A DNA stretch of 64,000 bases from an uncultured Roseburia sp. Its GTDB lineage: Bacteria > Bacillota > Clostridia > Lachnospirales > Lachnospiraceae. This document shows positions 34,425-42,079 of this stretch, one piece after another. The notes beneath the pieces were generated by a model. It was not told where the DNA came from and ran no database searches. It was given only the letters and a program-made list of their open reading frames with translations. The position numbers were made by a program, and so were the translations under genes. Positions within the stretch are counted from its first letter, which is position 1, and every line of letters starts with the position of its first letter. The stretch is from assembly GCA_934292805.1 (NCBI GenBank), contig CAKQXQ010000001.1:1-64000 (forward strand). The letters run 5' to 3'.

Positions 34425-36497
34425 TTATTCCAAAAAGTTTTCGGTATGCCAGTTCATCTCTACAGTATATTTTATCTGAATCTCTTTTTCATAAAGTGCC
34501 GGAGCATTATGAAATCTTTCGTATAGTTTCCGGTTATTGCCTCCAAGTTTTTTATAACTGTCTGTAATATCAATATTTTGTGCCAGTCCATCCGTAGCTT
34601 TGGCATTCAGGTAAGCTTCCATCCGTTCCCGGATGATACCTGTATCTGCTGTTCCTTTCATAACTTCCCCATCTCCGGTTACTTTCACCTGTATGCAGAC
34701 TTCTTTTTTCCCATCCGGGCCGGTCACTTCTTCTACTCTGACATTACAGTGAGCAGAATCTATTTTTACAAACTGATCCGGTGCAAGCTGCAATGTGTAT
34801 TCCTCCATTTTATTTTGCGTAAAAAATGATGCATATGCTATGCTGCTGTCTGTAAGACCCTCCGCACATCCACGTTTCCATGCCTCATAACCGCAGATCA
34901 CAGGTTCTTCTTCGGATACTGCCACATAAGGGATAAAAAGTGTTTCCAGATGATTTTCCTGTTCCTGATATAGCATCCCGATAGTCGGATAAGCATTCTG
35001 TTTTATGCCTGTTCCATTTTCGATCATTTGCTCCAGATAAGTTCCAAGATCCTGTGGAAGATTCTCTTCTATTGCTGCGAGTGCATCACAGTCTTCTGTC
35101 GCAAAGACATAGGTGTTCTGTGGCAGCTGATGCTCTTTTTTCAGCATAGCAAGCATCTCATTTACAGCCGCATTGTCTTCCAGAAACTCCTTTTCGATCA
35201 GTATCACTTTCAGATGATTATAGTCTACGATTTTTCCACCTATTCTGGCAGCATTCAACCACTGTTTTTCGAAATCGTCCTCCGATCTGACATTCAGGCA
35301 CAATGGAAATTCGCGATCTTCCAACTCTGTCACATTGCATCCTTCGACCAGAAAACATATCGCCAACAATACCACTGTCAATATGGTTTTTCTTTTCTTT
35401 TTCCCTGAAAATATTATAAGTAAAACCGGCACACCAATCACAAATGCCGTTCCGTATTTCCACAAAATCTCCTCCGCAAGTCTCCAAAGCCATGTCTTAT
35501 GGTACAAATAGATTGTTAAAATATAGACGATTCCGATCACTGCTGCATAGGCGCACATTTTTCTTTTTTTCTCTTCCATCCATCCGGTTTTCTCCAGTAT
35601 TTTTCCAAACAGATTACCACTGTAAAACACCATGCTTCCAAGCAATGCATACAAAGTAAAAAACCAGATCCCTATCATAAATGCATCCGTCCTTTTCAAA
35701 AATCCACCTGTGATCTGCACCCGGTTCATCATCACAACTGCCGGAAACTGCATATGAGAAAGTGCCGGACTTCCAAACATTCCTTCAAGCAACAGGTATA
35801 ATACCAGAAATAATACGCCCGAAAATAAGACCGCACTTCTGCTGCTTTTGTATAACGGACTTTTTTCTCCCGACACATACTCTTTTAAAAAAGGTATCAT
35901 GGAAATCATCGAATAACAGAACAGTACATAATAACTTCCGGTTATCATATGTGCCCCATCTGTCCGAAATAGTGGAAGCCAGTAAGAAGGCTCCACTTCT
36001 TTTCCTGCTGCAAACATCATAAGAAATAATGGGAGCATAAGAAACCAGAACAATATTTCATAAACTCTGGCTCTTCCTTCTATGCCGCCTGCCATTCCGT
36101 AAAATACGAGCAGTAAAATCAATGCTGTGATCGTAACGTCACTGATATTTTCCACAAGGTTCTGTGCGATCAATGCAGTAAAAAGACAGGAGGTATGTGC
36201 TGCCATAAGGACAAAATACAAAAAATATCCCACAAGAATCATTCCTGCCGCCCATTTAAACCGCTGCATAAGATATTCCACATAAGATTTTCCAATACAC
36301 ACAAGCAAACCTTTTAAAACTTTAAGATAGATCAGGGCAAGGATCATACCTGCCATGATACAAAAAATGCCATCCTCACCAGCTGTTTGTGATAAAACAG
36401 TCGGGATCAGCAGTGTTCCGATCCCCAAAATATCATAAGTCAGTAATCGGAACACCTGTCGTCCCGAAATCTGATGATTGTCTGAAAACATATCCAC
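34425..36497 (-). CDS. Fused germinant-receptor protein GerAB-GerAC
   Basis: 690 residues in one uninterrupted frame. Residues 1-370 are a GerAB-type APC-superfamily permease with about ten helices (ISGRQVFRLLTYDILGIGTL at the start). Residues 371-387 are KTILTVVLLAICFLVEGC, a signal-peptide-like helix with a lipobox-like LVEGC (Cys387), then the GerAC domain to the end (ELEDREFPLCLNV; VICGYEAWKRG; LNAKATDGLAQNIDI). Normally GerAB and GerAC are separate, with GerAC a lipoprotein. Here the former signal peptide would be helix 11 and puts the GerAC part outside, the correct side. Start is GTG at 36497 or ATG at 36491. Eight bases after gerAA. Confidence 0.88.
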   Translation of the reverse strand: MDMFSDNHQISGRQVFRLLTYDILGIGTLLIPTVLSQTAGEDGIFCIMAGMILALIYLKVLKGLLVCIGKSYVEYLMQRFKWAAGMILVGYFLYFVLMAAHTSCLFTALIAQNLVENISDVTITALILLLVFYGMAGGIEGRARVYEILFWFLMLPLFLMMFAAGKEVEPSYWLPLFRTDGAHMITGSYYVLFCYSMISMIPFLKEYVSGEKSPLYKSSRSAVLFSGVLFLVLYLLLEGMFGSPALSHMQFPAVVMMNRVQITGGFLKRTDAFMIGIWFFTLYALLGSMVFYSGNLFGKILEKTGWMEEKKRKMCAYAAVIGIVYILTIYLYHKTWLWRLAEEILWKYGTAFVIGVPVLLIIFSGKKKRKTILTVVLLAICFLVEGCNVTELEDREFPLCLNVRSEDDFEKQWLNAARIGGKIVDYNHLKVILIEKEFLEDNAAVNEMLAMLKKEHQLPQNTYVFATEDCDALAAIEENLPQDLGTYLEQMIENGTGIKQNAYPTIGMLYQEQENHLETLFIPYVAVSEEEPVICGYEAWKRGCAEGLTDSSIAYASFFTQNKMEEYTLQLAPDQFVKIDSAHCNVRVEEVTGPDGKKEVCIQVKVTGDGEVMKGTADTGIIRERMEAYLNAKATDGLAQNIDITDSYKKLGGNNRKLYERFHNAPALYEKEIQIKYTVEMNWHTENFLE

Positions 36498-36505
36498 TCC
36501 ATTTC

Positions 36506-38026
36506 CTATTTTGCATCATTCTTATCAGGATAAACCAGTTTTATCTGTTCTTTTGGATTTGCATAAATCGGTCTTTTTTTCAATTTCTGAAGCGGCCATC
36601 TCCAGATAAAATCTCTCTCATCTTCATAATTGTTTAAATCTGCTCCAACAAACGGCATAAGATAAGGAATACCAAAGCTTTTCAGCTGTGACAGATGTGT
36701 CAGCACTGCAAGAAGCCCTGACAGCATTCCAAAGTAACCGATCCATGCACAGACAGCTATAAAGAAAAATTTTAAGATCCGAAAGGCAGTCGCAAACTCT
36801 TCATTTGGAATAGCAAATGAACAAAGTGCTGTAAATGCCACAACGATCACGACGATCGGACTGACCAGATTTGCTTCTACAGCGGCCTGTCCTATGATAA
36901 GTCCTCCAACGATCCCGATCGTATTGCCCATTGCTCCCGGAAGCCTCACTCCTGCTTCCCTCAAAAGCTCAAATGATAATTCCATAAGCAACACTTCAAC
37001 CACCGCCGGAAACGGAACGCCCTGTCTTGCTTTGGCAAATGCAAACAGCAATGTCGTTGGCAATATCTGTGTATGAAAATTTGTCACTGCAAGATAGAAT
37101 CCCGGCAATGTCATCGAAAAAAAAGATGCCAGATAACGCAGTATTCTTCCAAATGTTGCGATTTCAAACCGGTTATAATAATCATCACTGGTACGGATAA
37201 AAGAGTTGTAATCCGTCGGCAATATCAGTGCAACCGGCGAATTTTCTGACAAAACCACCACACGTCCTTCCAGTATCGACATAGCTGCACGGTCCGGACG
37301 CTGTGTTGTCTGAAACTGTGGAAATGGCGAATACCACTTTTTCTCGGTAAGCTGTTCGATCACCCCACTGTCCAAAACCCCATCTATTTTAAAGTTTCCC
37401 AGCCTTTTTTCCATCTCCCGTACAAGTTCCGGCCTGGCAAGGTCTTCCACGTAGACCAGATATACATTTGTATTTGAACGAACCCCTGCCTTTACCTGCC
37501 GCACTTTAACTTTCGGAGAACGCACCCGTTTTCGTATTAACGCAGCGTTCTGTTTTACGGAATCGCAAAATCCCTCATTTGATCCCCTGATAACCTTCTC
37601 TGAATCAGCTTCGGTAATCCCCATATGAGGATATCCGTCATCCGGTATTTTAACCGCTTTCGTAAAGCCATCCACAAAAAGAATCGTTTCCCCGGTAAGC
37701 AGACCATCCACTGCTTCCTCTATCGTTTTAAAATAAGTGGCATCTGAGATTCCAAGTGCATTTCTCTCCAGTGTTTCTATCATTTCTTCTTTTGTCAGAT
37801 GGTTTAAATATTTCAGTGTCTCTCCCAACGCAGCCGTTCCCATATCGACAGAAACTTCAATGAAGGTCAGATAACACGGGACGTCCTGATTTTTTCCAAG
37901 ATTCATCTGCTTCTTCTTTATATCAGCACAGTCATGAAAATACATTTCCATTGCATCTATATTTTTCTTTAGAACGGAAGATACTTCTGTTGTTTCTTCT
38001 CTGATTTCTTTGTTATTTTCTCCCAT
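36506..38026 (-). CDS. gerAA: Spore germination protein GerA family (A subunit)
   Basis: 506 residues. Soluble N-terminal half (about 1-290, with YLTFIEVSVDMGTAALGE and GVLDSGVIEQLTEKKWYSPFP), then 4-5 membrane helices (residues 300-450, with LPTTLLFAFAKARQGVPFP and RLPGAMGNTIGIVGGLIIG), and a cytoplasmic tail. GerAA-type subunits form the ion-conducting, germinant-sensing core of the inner spore membrane receptor. It is the first gene of the operon with the fused GerAB-GerAC. Confidence 0.94.
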   Translation of the reverse strand: MGENNKEIREETTEVSSVLKKNIDAMEMYFHDCADIKKKQMNLGKNQDVPCYLTFIEVSVDMGTAALGETLKYLNHLTKEEMIETLERNALGISDATYFKTIEEAVDGLLTGETILFVDGFTKAVKIPDDGYPHMGITEADSEKVIRGSNEGFCDSVKQNAALIRKRVRSPKVKVRQVKAGVRSNTNVYLVYVEDLARPELVREMEKRLGNFKIDGVLDSGVIEQLTEKKWYSPFPQFQTTQRPDRAAMSILEGRVVVLSENSPVALILPTDYNSFIRTSDDYYNRFEIATFGRILRYLASFFSMTLPGFYLAVTNFHTQILPTTLLFAFAKARQGVPFPAVVEVLLMELSFELLREAGVRLPGAMGNTIGIVGGLIIGQAAVEANLVSPIVVIVVAFTALCSFAIPNEEFATAFRILKFFFIAVCAWIGYFGMLSGLLAVLTHLSQLKSFGIPYLMPFVGADLNNYEDERDFIWRWPLQKLKKRPIYANPKEQIKLVYPDKNDAK

Positions 38027-38061
38027 TTTTCCGCCATTCCTTATTTTTTCTTAGAAACGCT

Positions 38062-38123
38062 AATATTTCTTTTGTGCAATCTGCTAGTATAAATTTAAAT
38101 GCAGACCTTTTGACACCTGAATC
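38062..38123. repeat. Dispersed palindromic repeat, copy C (half-element)
   Basis: AATATTTCTTTTGTGCAATC, a short linker, then CAGACCTTTTGACACCTGAATC. It corresponds to the right-hand end of the long copy D, without a left arm. It lies between the gerAA start and the terminator of the GntR gene. Confidence 0.7.
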
Positions 38124-38132
38124 TCATTAACG

Positions 38133-38162
38133 AAAAAAGATAAGCCATCGCTTATCTTTTTT
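38133..38162. terminator. Intrinsic terminator after the GntR gene
   Basis: Perfect hairpin AAAAAAGATAAGC-CATC-GCTTATCTTTTTT. T6 runs exist on both strands, so it can work both ways. Confidence 0.9.
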
Positions 38163-38192
38163 CAGTATGTCTTTTATTTACTTTTTTATGTA

Positions 38193-38867
38193 CTATTCCT
38201 GCTCGCGTATCATTGCCTTTACCGTTACTGCCTGATTATTCACATGATGATACATCGCTTCTGTTACTTTCTTCTTGTCCTTCTTGCAAAGGCCATCCAC
38301 AATATCCTTGTGTTCTTTCATCAAAGTCGGGTAGTTACTCTCATCCTTTAGATATTCCACACGGTAACGATACATCTGCTCTCTCAGGTTACTCAGCATA
38401 TTCACAAGCTTCGGATTGCCTGTTGACTGATAGATAATATCATGAAACTTCACATCCACCTCTGCAATCTTCTTCACATCTCCGGTCTTTGTTGATTCTT
38501 CGAATTCATGCATCGTATCTGAAAGTTCTTCCAGCTGGTCTGCCCTGATCTGTTCACATGCGATCTTGACAGCAAGCTCATCTAATGCTTCCCTGATCTG
38601 AAGGACATCCTCCATATCTTTCTCTGTCATCTTCGCAACTTCTGCACCTTTTCTCGGAATCGTCACCGCAAGTCCTTCCTGTTCTAACATACGGATCGCC
38701 TCACGGATCGGTGTCCGGCTGACTCCAAGCTTTGCAGCCAGCTGCAGCTCCATCAGTCTTTCACCTGGTTTTAATTCTCCTTTTAAAATAGCTTCTCTTA
38801 ACGTATTAAAAACCACATCACGGAGTGGAAGATACGCATCCATATTCAAAGTTAAATCATCTGTCAT
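38193..38867 (-). CDS. GntR-family transcriptional regulator (FCD domain)
   Basis: 224 residues: N-terminal winged helix (about 13-80, LKPGERLMELQLAAKLGVSR, TPIREAIRMLEQEGL) and a helical FCD ligand-binding domain (about 85-215) with the metal/ligand residues in EVDVKFHDIIYQSTGNP and a late His (MYHHVN). FadR/VanR branch, which usually senses an organic acid or sugar acid. It lies 21 bases after ispE and is cotranscribed with it. A TTGTATACAA palindrome upstream of ispE is a fitting site for this family. Confidence 0.9.
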   Translation of the reverse strand: MTDDLTLNMDAYLPLRDVVFNTLREAILKGELKPGERLMELQLAAKLGVSRTPIREAIRMLEQEGLAVTIPRKGAEVAKMTEKDMEDVLQIREALDELAVKIACEQIRADQLEELSDTMHEFEESTKTGDVKKIAEVDVKFHDIIYQSTGNPKLVNMLSNLREQMYRYRVEYLKDESNYPTLMKEHKDIVDGLCKKDKKKVTEAMYHHVNNQAVTVKAMIREQE

Positions 38868-38888
38868 CTTTCATTCCCCCAATTTATG

Positions 38889-39764
38889 TTATTTACGCAC
38901 ATTATTATAAATACTTGTAAGATAAACCTGTTTTGCAAGGTTTGATTTTTTCATCGCTTCATACGCTTTTACTGCTGTAGATTCATCTGCAAAAAGTCCA
39001 AATACAGTCGGTCCGCTTCCGCTCATCATTGCATTCACAGCTCCATTTTGCATCATATTTTCCTTGATCTCTGCAATTACCGGATATTCTGGAATTGTTA
39101 CAGTCTCCAGAACATTTCCCATATCCGCTGCAATCTTTGTAAGATTCCCCTCACTGATGTCAGCAACCAGCCGATCAATATCCGGGTGGATCGTATTCTC
39201 GTTCAGCTTCAGATTCTCATATACGAACTTCGTCGATACGCTGATCTGCGGTTTTGCAATAAGTACCGGACATTTCACCATCGGTGCCAGCTTCGTCAGC
39301 TTCTCTCCGATTCCTTCTGCAAGTGCAGTTCCACGCATAATACAGTAAGGAACATCTGCACCGATCTTCACTCCACGCTCCATCAGCTGTTCCTTTGTAA
39401 GTCCAAGTTCAAAAATCCTGTTCATACCATATAATACTGCAGCCGCATCCGTACTTCCACCTGCCATTCCGGCAGCTACCGGGATATACTTATGCAGCCA
39501 GACATGCACACCATCTTTTATTGCAAACTCATCCTGTAAGAGCTTTGCTGCTTTATACACCAGATTATTCTCATTCGTCGGAAGAAAAGAAAGATTTGTT
39601 TCCATTGTGATCTGTCCGGAATCATTTCTGGAAATCTCAAGGCGGTCAAATAAATGTATTGTCTGCATGACCATACGGACTTCATGATAGCCATCTTCTC
39701 TTCTTCTGACAACATCCAGTCCCAGATTGATTTTCGCCAGTGCTTTTACTGAAATATCATTCAT
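38889..39764 (-). CDS. ispE: 4-diphosphocytidyl-2-C-methyl-D-erythritol kinase
   Basis: 291 residues of the GHMP kinase family. AKINLGLDVVRRREDGYHEV at the start and the ATP-binding motif PVAAGMAGGSTDAAAVL near 92-108, then the C-terminal MSGSGPTVFGLF. It phosphorylates the CDP-methylerythritol intermediate of the MEP pathway to isoprenoids. Start supported by a GGAGAG ribosome binding site. First gene of the ispE-gntR pair. Confidence 0.96.
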   Translation of the reverse strand: MNDISVKALAKINLGLDVVRRREDGYHEVRMVMQTIHLFDRLEISRNDSGQITMETNLSFLPTNENNLVYKAAKLLQDEFAIKDGVHVWLHKYIPVAAGMAGGSTDAAAVLYGMNRIFELGLTKEQLMERGVKIGADVPYCIMRGTALAEGIGEKLTKLAPMVKCPVLIAKPQISVSTKFVYENLKLNENTIHPDIDRLVADISEGNLTKIAADMGNVLETVTIPEYPVIAEIKENMMQNGAVNAMMSGSGPTVFGLFADESTAVKAYEAMKKSNLAKQVYLTSIYNNVRK

Positions 39765-39852
39765 TAGTTAGTCTCTCCTTACTCTTCTGCTATTAATATA
39801 ACAGAATTGTATTAAAATTAAAACACAATCATCATTGTTTTTTTCTTGTTTT

Positions 39853-39862
39853 TTGTATACAA
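39853..39862. promoter_or_regulatory. Candidate GntR (FadR-type) operator
   Basis: TTGTATACAA is a perfect palindrome that fits the TnGTnnACnA consensus known for FadR/VanR-type GntR regulators. It lies about 90 bases upstream of the ispE start. The second gene of that operon encodes such a regulator, so autoregulation is likely. Confidence 0.6.
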
Positions 39863-39910
39863 TTCTCATTTTATCATCTAAATACAAAAAGGTCAATTTC
39901 TGTATTGATA

Positions 39911-40147
39911 GAATTTAGGTGCCAAAAGGTCTGCCTTTAGATTTATACTAGCAGGTTGTGCAAAAGAAATATTCCAAGTTTCATTGTGCAAAACATTCCG
40001 CTAAGCCTCTGAAAGCGTGAAGCGTGTTCAGCAGAGACTTCCACGCTTCATGAGTCTTATCTCCATTGCACAAAAAGAAACTTTTCATATTTCTTTTGTG
40101 CAACCTGCTAATAAAGATTATAAAACAGACCTTTTGGCACCTAAATC
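39911..40147. mobile_element. MITE-like element, copy D (full-length, 237 bp)
   Basis: Long terminal inverted repeats: GAATTTAGGTGCCAAAAGGT at the left, ACCTTTTGGCACCTAAATC at the right, both continuing into AGCAGGTTGTGCAAAAGAAA and its complement for about 60 bases with some mismatches. The middle ~110 bases (CATTGTGCAAAACATTCC ... CATTGCACAAAAAG) are a further imperfect inverted repeat and have no gene. The element is flanked by TTGATA on both sides (39905-39910 and 40148-40153), a likely target duplication. It lies between the ispE promoter region and spoVAC. Confidence 0.8.
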
Positions 40148-40250
40148 TTGATAAAAACTTGCTGTATAAAATTAATTTCCCCGGAAATACTATCCATAAG
40201 AGTTTAAAAATCCTGAAACACAATCTTATCATAATCCGGAGAAATTTATT

Positions 40251-40748
40251 ATGTCTAAAAATGAAACCGAAAAATTAAAGCATTTATCAAAAACCGTGCA
40301 CAGCGAGAAAAAAGAGGCTCGTGATAAAGCCTATAACGAATATGTCAAAGCTGTAACTCCCTCCCACAATGTTATTCACAATTGTGTAAAAGCCTTTTTT
40401 ACAGGCGGCATTATATGCTGTGTCGGACAGATGATATTGACTGTCTGTAAAAATTACGGTCTTGACAAAGACGCCTCTGGCAGTTGGTGCAGTCTGATTC
40501 TCATCCTCATCAGCGTCATCCTGACCGGATTCAACATCTACCCTTCTATCGCAAATTGGGGTGGAGCCGGAGCTCTTGTTCCTATCACCGGCTTTGCAAA
40601 CGGGGTTGCTGCACCTGCAATTGAATTCCAGAAGGAAGGACAGGTCTTTGGGATTGGCTGCAAAATCTTCACAATTGCAGGTCCCGTGATCTTGTATGGA
40701 ATTTTTTCCAGCTGGGTACTAGGCATTATTTACTGGTTTTTTTCCTAG
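40251..40748 (+). CDS. spoVAC: Stage V sporulation protein AC
   Basis: 165 residues. Cytoplasmic N-terminal helix rich in Lys/Glu (1-36), then four membrane helices with the hallmark FNIYPSIANWGGAGALVPIT (about residues 93-112) and GFANGVAAPAIEFQKEGQVFG. SpoVAC is the mechanosensitive-channel-like subunit that moves dipicolinic acid into and out of spores. It is normally followed by spoVAD and spoVAE; here the stop codon runs straight into a palindromic repeat and then an Rpn gene. GGAG upstream supports the start. Confidence 0.93.
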   Translation: MSKNETEKLKHLSKTVHSEKKEARDKAYNEYVKAVTPSHNVIHNCVKAFFTGGIICCVGQMILTVCKNYGLDKDASGSWCSLILILISVILTGFNIYPSIANWGGAGALVPITGFANGVAAPAIEFQKEGQVFGIGCKIFTIAGPVILYGIFSSWVLGIIYWFFS

Positions 40749-40803
40749 TATAATCCGGGTGTCAAAAGTCTGATATAACCTTTTGGCACCCGGATTATAC
40801 TAT
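40747..40803. repeat. Dispersed palindromic repeat, copy E
   Basis: TAGTATAATCCGGGTGTCAAAAG and its inverted partner CTTTTGGCACCCGGATTATACTA (in segments) form an almost perfect hairpin around a ten-base loop. It starts at the last bases of the spoVAC stop codon and ends 9 bases before the duplicated Rpn unit. It may also act as a weak terminator for spoVAC. Confidence 0.8.
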
Positions 40804-40811
40804 AAAACCAT

Positions 40812-41866
40812 TTCTAAAGTTTTTATAAATAAACGCAGATACTCTGTACAATATGCTTTTTCTGTGGTAGTCTATATTTACGCAGTTTTCTTACAATTGT
40901 CTGATAATTGTATTTTTATTTCATTTTCTCAACTGCGTTTTCTTAAGGATCTGGCACTTCGCCATGTTTTTCAGAAACACTTTACTAATTCCATATCTGC
41001 AAAGGAGGACAAATGATTCCTGACCATTCTTTTGAAACTGCCACCGGCAGTATTGACTATCCTTTTACGAACGACTATATGTTCCGGGCTATTTTACAGA
41101 AAGACAAGCAGGTTTTAAAAGCTCTTGTCAGTGCACTTCTTCATCTCGAGAAGGACTCTGTAAAAGAAGTTACCATCACAAATCCTATCGAACTGGGTGC
41201 TGCTATCTCGGATAAGGATTTTATTCTTGACATCCGTATCGACCTTGATGGTGAGAAGCTTATTGATCTTGAAATGCAAGTTACAAATCAGTATAACTGG
41301 CCGGAACGTTCAATCAGTTATGCTGCACGAAGCTTCGATCATTTAAATTCCGGGCAGGATTACTCTGAAGTACTTACTGTTCACAGCATCGGCTTTTTAA
41401 ATTATACGCTCTTTCCGGAAGCACCTGAGTTTTTCGCTACATATGAACTACGCAACAGAAAAACGGGAAAACTTTACAGTAGTAAATTTTCAATCCATGT
41501 GCTAGACTTAACTAAGATAGATCTTGCCACCAAGGAAGATAAAAAGTTTGGCATTGACCGCTGGGCAAGACTGTTCATGGCTAAGACATGGGAGGAATTA
41601 CGTATGGTTGCAAAGAATAATCCAGACTTACTGCAAGCTTCTAATGAACTTTATACAATAAATAAAGATGATCTCATCCGCCAGCAGGCCAGAGCCCGTG
41701 CAGATGCCGAATTCTGGGAACGGAACCGTAATGCCCGGATAAAAAAACTGGAAGAAGCTCTGATTGAAAAAGACAATTCTATTGCAGAAAAGAACTCAAT
41801 GATAGCAGAAAAAGATTCTGAGATACACAAGCTCAAAGAAGAACTTGCTAAACTCAAACAAAATTA
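40812..41866 (+). repeat. Rpn direct repeat, unit 2
   Basis: Second copy of the ~1 kb unit at 5290-6317, in the same orientation and about 35.5 kb away. It differs by scattered changes in the distal leader, two visible silent changes in the gene (e.g. CATCCGCCAG against CATCCGTCAG), and a 21-base insertion near the end of the gene. Confidence 0.9.
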
Positions 41867-41867
41867 A
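41013..41867 (+). CDS. Rpn-family PD-(D/E)XK nuclease / putative transposase, copy 2
   Basis: 284 residues, identical to the 5490 protein over the whole nuclease domain (Asp73, Glu87, Gln89) and most of the tail. The C-terminal coiled coil carries one extra heptad (NSMIAEK), so three EK-x5 units are present instead of two, and the last residues differ (ends KQN). Same leader and ribosome binding site AAAGGAGG. It follows spoVAC and repeat copy E and faces htrA across a bidirectional terminator. Near-identity of the coding part suggests recent duplication or gene conversion. Confidence 0.85.
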   Translation: MIPDHSFETATGSIDYPFTNDYMFRAILQKDKQVLKALVSALLHLEKDSVKEVTITNPIELGAAISDKDFILDIRIDLDGEKLIDLEMQVTNQYNWPERSISYAARSFDHLNSGQDYSEVLTVHSIGFLNYTLFPEAPEFFATYELRNRKTGKLYSSKFSIHVLDLTKIDLATKEDKKFGIDRWARLFMAKTWEELRMVAKNNPDLLQASNELYTINKDDLIRQQARARADAEFWERNRNARIKKLEEALIEKDNSIAEKNSMIAEKDSEIHKLKEELAKLKQN

Positions 41868-41953
41868 TTCTCTATCAACACATATGTAAGATAGGATAAT
41901 CAAATATCATAAGAGAAGAAGGCTGGAAGGGCCAATAGCACTTCAAAAAAGAA

Positions 41954-41997
41954 ACAGGATTAACCAGCTAATAACTGATTAACCCTGCTTTTTTATT
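41954..41997. terminator. Bidirectional terminator between Rpn copy 2 and htrA
   Basis: CAGGATTAACCAG and CTGATTAACCCTG form a 13-bp stem with two weak pairs; CTTTTTTATT follows on the plus strand and TTTCTTTTTTG on the minus strand. Confidence 0.8.
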
Positions 41998-42079
41998 ATG
42001 TTTATAATGTTTAGCCCCTCTCGAAAACAGCTCCTCTACAACTTTGATATCGTCCGCTTAATCTTTAAGGAACTGTCTG

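Noticed and set aside
40783..41016. 77-residue frame running into the start of Rpn copy 2
   Set aside because: Translates the Rpn leader and repeat E; the equivalent leader before Rpn copy 1 does not maintain the full frame.
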